A stretch of DNA of 62,750 bases from CAZGSN01 sp964371655 (GTDB lineage Bacteria > Desulfobacterota > Binatia > HRBIN30), in assembly GCA_964371655.1 (NCBI GenBank), contig CAYJOD010000031.1, forward strand, positions 1 through 62,750, in the 5' to 3' direction. Each line of letters begins with the position of its first letter. Positions within the stretch are counted from its first letter, which is position 1. A program made the position numbers and the translations under genes. The notes below the pieces were generated by a model. It ran no database searches and was not told the DNA's origin. It was given only the letters and a program-made list of their open reading frames with translations. Positions 33,681 through 40,773 of this stretch are shown one piece after another.

Positions 33681-33912
33681 CACGGGCAACCACGAGGTTG
33701 CGCCTACGTTCTGTAAGAATTCCCGTGGTGGGTCTGTTCGATATTTTGGCTCGATGTCATCCCGAGCGAAGCGAGGATCTGCGGTGGAATGTCGTGCCCA
33801 CCGTCGCCCCGGGAAGATTCCTCGCCGCGGAAGTTGCGACGGCTCGGAATGACAATCAAACCCACGACCAGAATTCCGTACCGTAGGGGTACCCCTTGTG
33901 GGTACCCCGTCA
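33681..33912 (+). repeat. repeat D, copy 4, split by element A
   Basis: Left half 33685-33708 (GGGCAACCACGAGGTTGCGC CTAC) and right half 33882-33909 (GTAGGGGTACCCCTTGTGGG TACC) correspond to the two halves of the intact copy at 20990-21062. MITE-like element A copy 4 lies between them. Confidence 0.65.
33724..33869. mobile_element. MITE-like element A, copy 4
   Basis: 146 bases beginning CGTGGTGGGTCTGTTCGAT and ending ATCAAACCCACGACC. The core matches the other copies (CATCCCGAGCGAAGCGAGGA, CTCGCCGCGGAAGTTGCGAC). AGAATTCC occurs on both sides (33716-33723 and 33870-33877). Confidence 0.85.
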
Positions 33913-33976
33913 GCTCTGCGAGAGGTTTTTGACGGCCGCTTGGCCCGCAATACTTTATTCCCAGGAGGAAATGCCC

Positions 33977-34600
33977 ATGGCAGAGCAACCCGCAAAGAAA
34001 CTCGGTGTGATCCTGTTCGCCGGCTTTGAGCTGCTCGACGTGTTCGGGCCGCTCGAGATGTTCGGCAACCTCCCGGGTGTCATCGACGTGCACCTCGTCG
34101 CGCAGAACCAAGGGCCGGTGCCGAGCGCGCAAGGACCGCAAGCGCTCGCCGAGCTCGGCTTCGACGATTGCCCGCATCTCGACATGATCCTGGTGCCGGG
34201 TGGCATTGGCACGCGCGCCGAGATCGATAACCCGGTGCTCATCGATTGGCTCACCCGGCGCGTCGAGGCTGCGGAAATCGCCATGACCGTGTGCACTGGC
34301 ACCGCCCTGTATGCGCGCGCCGGCGTCCTCGACGGCAAGCGCGCGACGACGAACAAGATGATGTTCGGCTGGGTCGAGTCGATCGGGCCCAAGGTCGAAT
34401 GGATCAAAGAAGCGCGCTGGGTCGAGGACGGAAAGTTCTTCACCTCCTCCGGCGTCTCCGCCGGCATGGATATGGCCCTCGCCGTCATCGCCAAGCTCAA
34501 CGGTGAAGACGTCAGCGCCATGCTTGCCACCGCGACCGAGTACGAGTGGCATCGCGACGCCGGCTGGGACCCCTTCGCGAAAGTGCACGGGCTGGTGTGA
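33977..34600 (+). CDS. DJ-1/PfpI family protein
   Basis: DJ-1/PfpI (class I glutamine-amidotransferase-like) protein of 207 residues. It starts KKLGVILFAGFELLDVFGPLEM, with the family Glu in the first acidic segment. The nucleophile elbow is MTVCTGTALYARAG with the reactive Cys, and FFTSSGVSAGMDMALAVIA follows. It most resembles ThiJ/isonitrile-hydratase-like members. The ATG at 33977 sits eight bases after AGGAGG; the ATG at 33971 is too close to the binding site. Function uncertain. Confidence 0.88.
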   Translation: MAEQPAKKLGVILFAGFELLDVFGPLEMFGNLPGVIDVHLVAQNQGPVPSAQGPQALAELGFDDCPHLDMILVPGGIGTRAEIDNPVLIDWLTRRVEAAEIAMTVCTGTALYARAGVLDGKRATTNKMMFGWVESIGPKVEWIKEARWVEDGKFFTSSGVSAGMDMALAVIAKLNGEDVSAMLATATEYEWHRDAGWDPFAKVHGLV

Positions 34601-34662
34601 AGGGGGCAGCCGGAGACGACGTAGCTCGCTTCGCTCGCAACGTCGGTAGGGGCCAAGGAATC

Positions 34663-34730
34663 GAGGGACAAAGGGGCAGAGGGAAGAAAGGGCGCAGACC
34701 AGCTCTCTTCCCTTTGCCCCTGACCCCCTG
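34663..34730. repeat. inverted-repeat element, AAGGGGCAGAGGG unit
   Basis: Left arm AGGGACAAAGGGGCAGAGGG AAG (34664-34686), right arm CTCTTCCCTTTGCCCCTGAC CCCC. The arms are degenerate repeats of about 7-8 bases. Same architectural class. Placed between the DJ-1/PfpI gene and the decarboxylase-like gene. Confidence 0.6.
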
Positions 34731-34882
34731 TGATCGCGAGCAAGAAATGAGGTGTATGTCGCGGGTGAATCCCGTGCTGTGCCTCGAGTGCGGCGGTGCT
34801 TGTCGGGTCGCCGTCTCGCGTCAGCATATGCTGTCTCGGTCTACCCTGGCGTGACCGCTGCACGCGTAGTACCAAGAGACCC

Positions 34883-36286
34883 ATGAGTGCGAGAGTGCCG
34901 TTTTCGGAGCTGTCCGCGCTGCAGCGCGCGCGGGCGCTGCTGGACGCCGACAGCTTTGCACCTTCTACCGACGTCGAGGCCACGGCAGCCGTCGTTCTCG
35001 GTGAAGGAACCTTGGACGGCACGCCCGTCCTCGCTGCCTTCATCGACGGCCGCGTCCGCGGCGGCACCATTGGCATGCACGAAGCCGGCATCCTGGCGCG
35101 AATCGGCCAGAGCGCGGCGGACGGAGACAAGCGTCCGCTGATCATCGGTTTCGACACCGGCGGTGTCCGTGTCGAAGAGGGTCCGCGCGCGCTGGCCGCC
35201 GCGTCAGCGGTCGGTGTGGCGCTCGCACGCCTGACGCTGCTCGGAGTTCCGGTCGCCGGGGTCATCAGCGGCCCGCGCGGCTGCTTCGGTGCGCTGGCGG
35301 TGATGGCGGCGCTGCCCGATTACGTCATCATCACCGACAACGCCAACTGGGGCCTCACCGGCCCGAAGTTGCTCGGCGACATCCATGCCACCTCGGCCGC
35401 CGCCGTGCACCTGGCTACGTCGGCGGCCACCAGGCTTGCCAACGGCGATGCGCAGGCGGTGGTCCGCGACGACGCCGCTGCGATCCGGGCCTCATTGAAA
35501 TGTTTTTTGCGCGGCGTGCCGGAGACGGCGACGCTGCAGGCGCGCGTCGCGCGCAGCGCCCGCGTCTGCGCCGAGCTGCGCGACCGCTTTCGCGCGCAAA
35601 GGCCGGCGGCCGCGTTGGCGCCGCCGCCAAAGAGAGGGCACCAACGCGACCTGCTGCGTTACTCTTTCCGCGGGCAATGGCATCCGGGTGAGATCATGCA
35701 ACGCGCCGGGCTCGTACACGCCGCGCTCGGAACCCTCGGCACGCATCCGGCTCTCGGCCTGATCGTCGGACCGGAAGAGGTGAGCGACGGCGGCGTGGGG
35801 ATCGAGGAAGCCGCGCTCGTCACCGACATGTTGCGCCGTGCCGTCGAGCTAGGCGCCGAGCCGGCGGTGGTCCTGACCTTTCTGTTTTGCCAAGGCCACG
35901 CCGTCGACCACACGCAGGAGAGGTTCGGTCTCCATCGCGCTCTCGCGGAATGTCTGCGCGCCATGGTTGGCGTGCGCATGCTCGGACACGTGCTCGTCAG
36001 CGTTCTCGGCGGCGGCACCTACGGCGCCGCCTATCTGTCGCTCGCGGCCCCGAGCCATCGTATCCTCGCCATGCGCGGTACCTCGGTGGCACCGATGGCG
36101 CCGCAGGTCCTGCGCGCCTTTCAAGCCCTGCGCGGGCACAAGGCGGGACACGAGGCCGGCGCGCAGCTAGCCGAGCTGATCCCCGACATTCGCATCGTCG
36201 AAAGCGTGATTCGGCTGCCGCGCATCTTGCGCGAAGAGCTCGCCAAGCTGCTTGAAGCAGCACGACCGGACGCCGACGCGGCGTAG
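34883..36286 (+). CDS. fused malonate-decarboxylase-like beta/gamma protein
   Basis: Carboxyltransferase-type crotonase-superfamily protein of 467 residues with two related halves. The N-terminal half (about 1-235) resembles malonate decarboxylase beta (MdcD): RARALLDADSF at the start and GVPVAGVISGPRGCFGALAV with the glycine-rich oxyanion turn. The C-terminal half (about 250-467) resembles gamma (MdcE): HQRDLLRYSFRGQWHPGEI, GLIVGPEEVSDGGVGIEEAA and GHVLVSVLGGGTYGAAYLS. No mdcA, acyl-carrier protein or transport genes are near, so the protein stands alone. It may act on another acyl-CoA. ATG 34883 is the best start. Confidence 0.8.
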   Translation: MSARVPFSELSALQRARALLDADSFAPSTDVEATAAVVLGEGTLDGTPVLAAFIDGRVRGGTIGMHEAGILARIGQSAADGDKRPLIIGFDTGGVRVEEGPRALAAASAVGVALARLTLLGVPVAGVISGPRGCFGALAVMAALPDYVIITDNANWGLTGPKLLGDIHATSAAAVHLATSAATRLANGDAQAVVRDDAAAIRASLKCFLRGVPETATLQARVARSARVCAELRDRFRAQRPAAALAPPPKRGHQRDLLRYSFRGQWHPGEIMQRAGLVHAALGTLGTHPALGLIVGPEEVSDGGVGIEEAALVTDMLRRAVELGAEPAVVLTFLFCQGHAVDHTQERFGLHRALAECLRAMVGVRMLGHVLVSVLGGGTYGAAYLSLAAPSHRILAMRGTSVAPMAPQVLRAFQALRGHKAGHEAGAQLAELIPDIRIVESVIRLPRILREELAKLLEAARPDADAA

Positions 36287-36293
36287 CTGGGGG

Positions 36294-36355
36294 ACAGTGG
36301 TCTGTGGTCAGTGGTCGGTTATCATTGAGAACAGACCACAGACCACAGACCACTG
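36294..36355. repeat. inverted-repeat element, GGTCTGT unit
   Basis: Left arm ACAGTGGTCTGTGGTCAGTG GTCGG, right arm ACAGACCACAGACCACAGAC CACTG, with a 10-base centre. The unit is GTGGTCT/GTGGTCA. Between convergent genes. Confidence 0.75.
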
Positions 36356-36363
36356 CTACCCGG

Positions 36364-37098
36364 CTACGGCTCCGGCGGTCGGCCGACGGCGATGACGAAG
36401 CTTTGGTCGGGCGCGAAGCTGATGCCGTGCCAGTTCGGGTCGGCGCGGCGGTGCTCCTCCACGTAGGCGCGATAGCCGCTGCCGATGGTCGGGGTGAACT
36501 TGGCGGCGGATAGCGCATCCGAGACGGCCGCCGAGGATGCCGAGGGTGGATCGTCTGCGGCGAAGAGGAACAATCCCGGGCGCAACGCGAAGCCGGCGCG
36601 GGCGAGCGGCCGCACGCTCCAGTGTGCTTCTTCGAAGATTGCTGCCAGCTGTCGCGCCAAGGCTTCGGCCGACGGGTAGCGCGAGTCGTACACGATCCAC
36701 GCTGGGGTGCCAGCTTGCTGCGTGGAGAGGCTTGCCAACAGCTGCGCACGGGACTCGGATGAAAGCGTCCACGATGGTGCGGTGGTGGGCGAAACCGTCG
36801 CCAGCATGGCTGGGGTGGGGGCCGGTGTTGGCCCCACGTTGTCCCGGCCGCCAGCGAGATCGGAGGTGCGTCGTTGCGCCATCCATCCGTAGGACACGAC
36901 CAGCGCGGCCGCGGCCAAGATTGCCGCTACGTACGTCAACGGCCGCCGATACCCGGTGTGGCGGCGCTCCGCGCGCAACGCCGGCGGCGGTGGTGATGAT
37001 GTCGGTGTTGTCTTTTGCTCCCGGCGCCCAGAGGCCGGCCGTCTGCCACGCCGTGATGTCATTGGCGTACGATCGCCCAAAGGCATCATCGCCGTCAA
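36364..37098 (-). CDS. membrane-anchored protein, unknown function
   Basis: Protein of 244 residues. A basic N-terminus (RRGRRPASGRREQK) leads to one membrane segment (about 54-72, TYVAAILAAAALVVSYGW). A Pro/Thr-rich spacer follows, then a soluble domain of about 120 residues (SAEALARQLAAIFEEAHW, GFALRPGLFLFAADDPP, PNWHGISFAPDQSFVIAVG). The domain's pattern of alternating helix and strand suggests a compact alpha/beta domain like periplasmic envelope regulators, but I recognise no family. It is convergent with the decarboxylase-like gene. Confidence 0.65.
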   Translation of the reverse strand: MTAMMPLGDRTPMTSRRGRRPASGRREQKTTPTSSPPPPALRAERRHTGYRRPLTYVAAILAAAALVVSYGWMAQRRTSDLAGGRDNVGPTPAPTPAMLATVSPTTAPSWTLSSESRAQLLASLSTQQAGTPAWIVYDSRYPSAEALARQLAAIFEEAHWSVRPLARAGFALRPGLFLFAADDPPSASSAAVSDALSAAKFTPTIGSGYRAYVEEHRRADPNWHGISFAPDQSFVIAVGRPPEP

Positions 37099-37114
37099 GC
37101 GCGCCGCGAAAAAG

Positions 37115-37270
37115 TTTCGCCACGCTTTGGAGTGCGGCGGCTTGCCGCCGCTTTGTACCGTGGATCAAGGGGGCAAGGGATCAGGGGTCCGAACCCTTGG
37201 ACCCTCGATCCCTCTCCTGAGCCGCCCGACAAAGCGGGAGCAAGCTCCCGCACTCCAAAGCTTCGCCACC
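37115..37270. repeat. nested inverted repeat upstream of acyl-CoA dehydrogenase
   Basis: Outer arms TTCGCCACGCTTTGGAGTGC GGCGG (37116-37140) and CGCACTCCAAAGCTTCGCCA CCCCC. Each arm contains a small internal hairpin (GGCGGCTTGCCGCC, GGGAGCAAGCTCCC). Inside is a second inverted repeat of AAGGGGGCAAGGGATCAGGG type (37166-37217). It ends ten bases before the operator candidates. Confidence 0.7.
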
Positions 37271-37278
37271 CCCTTACT

Positions 37279-37319
37279 TGACGCAGGCGTCATCTTTATG
37301 GGAAATGACACGCGCGTCA
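37279..37319. promoter_or_regulatory. tandem palindromic operators before the acyl-CoA operon
   Basis: Perfect palindrome TGACGCAGGCGTCA (37279-37292) and near-palindrome TGACACGCGCGTCA (37306-37319), centre spacing 27 bp, about 20-60 bases upstream of the first start codon. Both fit a TGAC-N6-GTCA pattern expected of a dimeric regulator. The TetR encoded at the end of this operon is the obvious candidate. A TTGACG overlaps the first site and could be a -35 element. Confidence 0.6.
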
Positions 37320-37338
37320 TTTTCTAAGGAGACATGCC

Positions 37339-38550
37339 ATGCCACTCTCGGACATCGAAATCGACTTGAGCGAGGAAGAGCGATCCATTCGCGACGCGGT
37401 CCACAAGTTTGCGGCCGACGTGATGCGGCCGGCTGGGCGTCAGCTGGACCGTCTCGACGATCCAGCTGCGGTATTCGCGGCGAACTCCGTTCTCTGGGAC
37501 GTGTTCGCGAAGTTCCGCGCCCTCGGCCTCGAAGCTATCGACAACGACCCGGCGCTGATGGGCACGCTACGGTTGGCGCGCATCCACGCCTTGGTGCAGG
37601 AGGAGCTTGGCTGGGGCGATGCGGGCTTGGCGATCAGTTTGGCGGTCAGTGGCTTTCCGGGCATGTTCGCGCGCATGTTGGGGCGCACCGAATTGGTCGA
37701 GCGTTTCGCCGGCCCTGGCAGCAAGGAGATCGGTTGCTGGGCGATCACCGAGCCCAACCATGGCAGCGACGTGCTCGCCTTCAATCAGCCGAGCTTCATC
37801 GAGGCGAAGGTCCGCGCCGATTGCATCGCCACCAAGGACGGCGACGACTACGTGATCAACGGACAAAAGGCAGCCTGGGTATCCAACGGCAGCTTGGCCA
37901 CGGTCGCCACGCTGTTCTGCACTCTCGACCCGACGCACGGGCTGCGCGACGGCGGTGTGGCGCTGGTGCCGCTCGACCTGCCCGGCGTGTCGCGCGGTGC
38001 GCCCCTCGACAAGCTCGGCCAGCGCGCGCTCAACCAAGGCGAGATCTTCTTCGACGACGTGCGCATCCCGGCCGAGTACATGATCGTCGGCACCGACGCG
38101 TACCAGATGGTCGTCGAGATGGTGCTCACCATGGCCAACGCGCACATGGGCGTCACCTTCGTCGGCCTGGCGCGCGCCGCCCTCGAGCATAGTCTCGCCT
38201 ACACGCAGGAACGCGTGCAGGGTGGTGTGCCGATTGCCCAGCACCAGGCGGTCAAGATGAAGATCTTCCGCATGTTCCAGCAGACCGAGGCGGCACGGGC
38301 GCTGGCCCGCCGCGTCTTCCTCTACAACGCGACGCAGCAGCCTTCGCTCCTCGAGTTTTCGATAGCCTCGAAAACGTTCTGCACGCAGGCCGCCTTCGAT
38401 GTCGCCCACACCGCGGTGCAGATCTTCGGTGGCAACGGCTTGAGTCGCGAGTACCCGGTCGAGAAGCTGCTGCGCGACGCGCGTGCCTCGCTCATCGAGG
38501 ACGGCTGCAACGACATGCTCGGTCTGGTCGCCGCCGACAAGCTCTACTGA
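37339..38550 (+). CDS. acyl-CoA dehydrogenase
   Basis: FAD-dependent acyl-CoA dehydrogenase of 403 residues. It oxidises an acyl-CoA to the 2,3-enoyl-CoA. N-terminal helical domain (ERSIRDAVHKFAADVMRPAG), the FAD-binding beta region (AITEPNHGSD), and C-terminal helices with QAVKMKIFRMFQQTEAARAL. The catalytic base is probably the Glu of SLIEDGCNDML; the usual YEGT is changed to IEDGCND. IFGGNGLSREYPVEKLLRD is the FAD dimer segment. Ribosome binding site AAGGAG. First gene of a five-gene operon with a nitroreductase, thiolase, ligase and TetR. Substrate unknown; long-chain or branched acids are plausible. Confidence 0.93.
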   Translation: MPLSDIEIDLSEEERSIRDAVHKFAADVMRPAGRQLDRLDDPAAVFAANSVLWDVFAKFRALGLEAIDNDPALMGTLRLARIHALVQEELGWGDAGLAISLAVSGFPGMFARMLGRTELVERFAGPGSKEIGCWAITEPNHGSDVLAFNQPSFIEAKVRADCIATKDGDDYVINGQKAAWVSNGSLATVATLFCTLDPTHGLRDGGVALVPLDLPGVSRGAPLDKLGQRALNQGEIFFDDVRIPAEYMIVGTDAYQMVVEMVLTMANAHMGVTFVGLARAALEHSLAYTQERVQGGVPIAQHQAVKMKIFRMFQQTEAARALARRVFLYNATQQPSLLEFSIASKTFCTQAAFDVAHTAVQIFGGNGLSREYPVEKLLRDARASLIEDGCNDMLGLVAADKLY

Positions 38551-38578
38551 CCGCGCCTCGGTACCAAGGAGACTCGCC

Positions 38579-39367
38579 ATGGAACTCAAAGAAGTCATCG
38601 GCCGCCGGCGTTCGATTCGTTTCCTCCTGCCGCACAAGCCGGTCGAGCCCGAGAAGATCCAGCGCATGCTCGAGGCGGCGCGCCTGGCCTCGCACTGGGG
38701 CAACGTGCAAAGCCTGCACGCGCTGGTCGTGTTCCGCGACAGCGCGCCACAGTCGACGCTCGACGCCTTGCAGGCACCGATCGCCGGATACCAAATTCGC
38801 CTGGCCCCAGTGGTCATCGTCTGGTACCTCGATACCGCCGCCGTCGACGAGCAGTCCGACCGCCTGCGCGAGCTTCTCAAGGCCGGTGCCCTTGGCTTCG
38901 GCAAGGACAAAGAGCAGGCGCTCGAGAACCAGCTCATCCCCATCTTCGAAGGCATTCGCGAATCGCTCAAGCAGCCGGGGCTCAACGAGGTCGACTGTGG
39001 CCAAGGTATCGCACAGGCAACGTTGATGGCCTTTGAGCAGGGATTGGGGACCTGTTGTCTTGGTACGCCCTATGGCGAGACCATCCGCCAGGGGCTTGGC
39101 ATGCCCGAGACCTGTCGCGTGTTGCTGCTGCAAACCGTCGGCTATCCGGCGGAGAGCGCCGAGGCCGGCGGCCAGCGCCCGCGCCAACCGTTCGAAAAGA
39201 TTTTCCAGATGAACAACTACGCCACGCCGTTCCCGCGTTCCGAGCAGGTCGTGGCCGAGCTCAAGAATGACAAGATGCTGCAGGCGCCGGCGCCTCTGCC
39301 TTGGCGTGAGGCGGAGCTCGAATACCTCAAGAAGGCACTCGGCATTAAAGGACATGGTTTGATTTGA
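38579..39367 (+). CDS. nitroreductase family FMN oxidoreductase
   Basis: Nitroreductase-fold protein of 262 residues. FMN-binding landmarks: MELKEVIGRRRSIRFLLPHK at the start, RMLEAARLASHWGNVQSLHA and VDCGQGIAQATLMAFEQGLG. The C-terminal domain has TVGYPAESAEAGG. The start follows AAGGAGACTCGCC. Members reduce nitro groups, quinones or enone bonds with NAD(P)H. Being inside an acyl-CoA operon, it might act on an unsaturated or aromatic acyl-CoA intermediate, but no direct evidence shows this. Confidence 0.9.
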   Translation: MELKEVIGRRRSIRFLLPHKPVEPEKIQRMLEAARLASHWGNVQSLHALVVFRDSAPQSTLDALQAPIAGYQIRLAPVVIVWYLDTAAVDEQSDRLRELLKAGALGFGKDKEQALENQLIPIFEGIRESLKQPGLNEVDCGQGIAQATLMAFEQGLGTCCLGTPYGETIRQGLGMPETCRVLLLQTVGYPAESAEAGGQRPRQPFEKIFQMNNYATPFPRSEQVVAELKNDKMLQAPAPLPWREAELEYLKKALGIKGHGLI

Positions 39368-39407
39368 CCAAGCTGGCGCCAGGGGCGCCGGCGCGGAGGG
39401 AGTAGAC

Positions 39408-40640
39408 ATGAAACAGAATGCAATCATCGCTGGCGTCGGCATGACGCATTTCGGCAAGCACCTCGAGCTCGGGCTCAAGGCCATCGGCGCCGAGGCCGTG
39501 CAAAGCGCCGTGAAGGATGCGGGCATCACCCTCGAGGATATCCAGGCGGCCTATGTCGGCAATGCCGCGGCCGGGCTGGTCACCGGCCAGGAGTCCATCC
39601 GCGGCCAGGTCGTCTTGCGCTCGCTGGGGCTCGGCAAGATCCCCGTCATCAACGTCGAAAACGCCTGCGCCAGCGGCTCCACCGCCTTCCATCAGGCGGC
39701 CGCGATGATCACCGCCGGCGCCTACGACGTCGTGCTCGCGCTCGGCGTCGAGAAGCTTTACAGCGAGGATCGCAAGAAGAGCTTCGCCGCCTTCTCCGGC
39801 GCGGTCGACGTCGAGCTCATGCAGATGATCATGGCGGCGCTGCAGCAGAACGCCGCTGCCAGTGGCGCCAGTGCTGGTACCGCGGGGGCCGGCGAGAAGC
39901 GCTCGATGTTCATGGACATCTACGCCGCCGTCGCGCGCGCCCACATGCAGCGCTACGGCACCACCGCCGAGCAGTTCGCCATGGTCTCGGCGAAGAACTC
40001 GTTTCACGGCAGCCTCAATCCGCGCGCGCAATTCCGTGAGGTGCTGACGGTCGAGCAGGTGCTCGCCGCGCCGATGATCGCCGAGCCGCTGACGCGTCCG
40101 ATGTGTTCGCCGATCGGCGACGGCGCCGCGGCGGTCATCCTGGTGAGCCCGGCCAAGGCGCGTCAGCTCGGGATCACCAAACCCGTGCGCGTCGTCTCTA
40201 CCGTGCTGGTGTCGGGTTGGGATCACGCCCCGGATGAAGACGGCGCCGGCGAGGTGAGCTCGAAGCAAGCTTACGAGGATGCCGGCGTGGCGCCGAAAGA
40301 CATCAGCGTCATCGAGCTGCACGACGCCTCGGCACCGGGCGAGATCTTCGCCTATGAGTACCTGGGCCTCTGCCCCAAGGGCGAAGGCGGGCGTCTGGTT
40401 CAAGACGGCGCCACCAAGCTCGGAGGCCGTCAGCCCGTCAACACCTCCGGCGGCCTGCTGCGCAAGGGCCATCCGGTCGGCGCCACCGGGGCGGCGCAGA
40501 TCGTCGAGCTCACCGAGCAGCTCCAGGGCCGTTCCGGAGCACGCCAGGTGCAGGGAGCGCGAGTCGGCTTGGCGCAGAACGGCGGCGGCAACATCGGCGT
40601 CGACGTCGCGGCGATGTGCGTCTCGGTTCTGCAGATCTGA
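39408..40640 (+). CDS. thiolase family protein (SCP-x-like)
   Basis: Thiolase-fold protein of 410 residues. The nucleophile is Cys87 in VENACASGS. The C-terminal KGHPVGATGAAQIVEL carries the His. In canonical thiolases a second active-site Cys lies in a CxG motif near the C-terminus; here the region reads LAQNGGGNIGVD without it, and the HDCF block of SCP-x enzymes reads LHDASAPGE. This is typical of lipid-transfer-protein-type thiolases, some of which act as lyases or need a partner. No DUF35 partner is seen here. The ATG follows GGAGGGAGTAGAC. Confidence 0.9.
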   Translation: MKQNAIIAGVGMTHFGKHLELGLKAIGAEAVQSAVKDAGITLEDIQAAYVGNAAAGLVTGQESIRGQVVLRSLGLGKIPVINVENACASGSTAFHQAAAMITAGAYDVVLALGVEKLYSEDRKKSFAAFSGAVDVELMQMIMAALQQNAAASGASAGTAGAGEKRSMFMDIYAAVARAHMQRYGTTAEQFAMVSAKNSFHGSLNPRAQFREVLTVEQVLAAPMIAEPLTRPMCSPIGDGAAAVILVSPAKARQLGITKPVRVVSTVLVSGWDHAPDEDGAGEVSSKQAYEDAGVAPKDISVIELHDASAPGEIFAYEYLGLCPKGEGGRLVQDGATKLGGRQPVNTSGGLLRKGHPVGATGAAQIVELTEQLQGRSGARQVQGARVGLAQNGGGNIGVDVAAMCVSVLQI

Positions 40641-40642
40641 GA

Positions 40643-40763
40643 CAGTTGTCGGTGGTCAGTGGTCGGTGTTCAGTCGGGCCGAAGATACGGCCGGCACAGC
40701 CGGCCCTACCGACGGCACGAGATTCGCGCAGACCGCACCGACCACTGACCACTGACCACTGAT
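40643..40763. repeat. inverted-repeat element, GTGGTCA unit, in operon
   Basis: Left arm TTGTCGGTGGTCAGTGGTCG GTGTTCAGT, right arm CACCGACCACTGACCACTGA CCACTG. The centre itself holds a hairpin (GGCCGGCACAGCCGGCC). It separates the thiolase and ligase genes in an otherwise tightly spaced operon. Confidence 0.8.
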
Positions 40764-40773
40764 TGGAGCCCGC

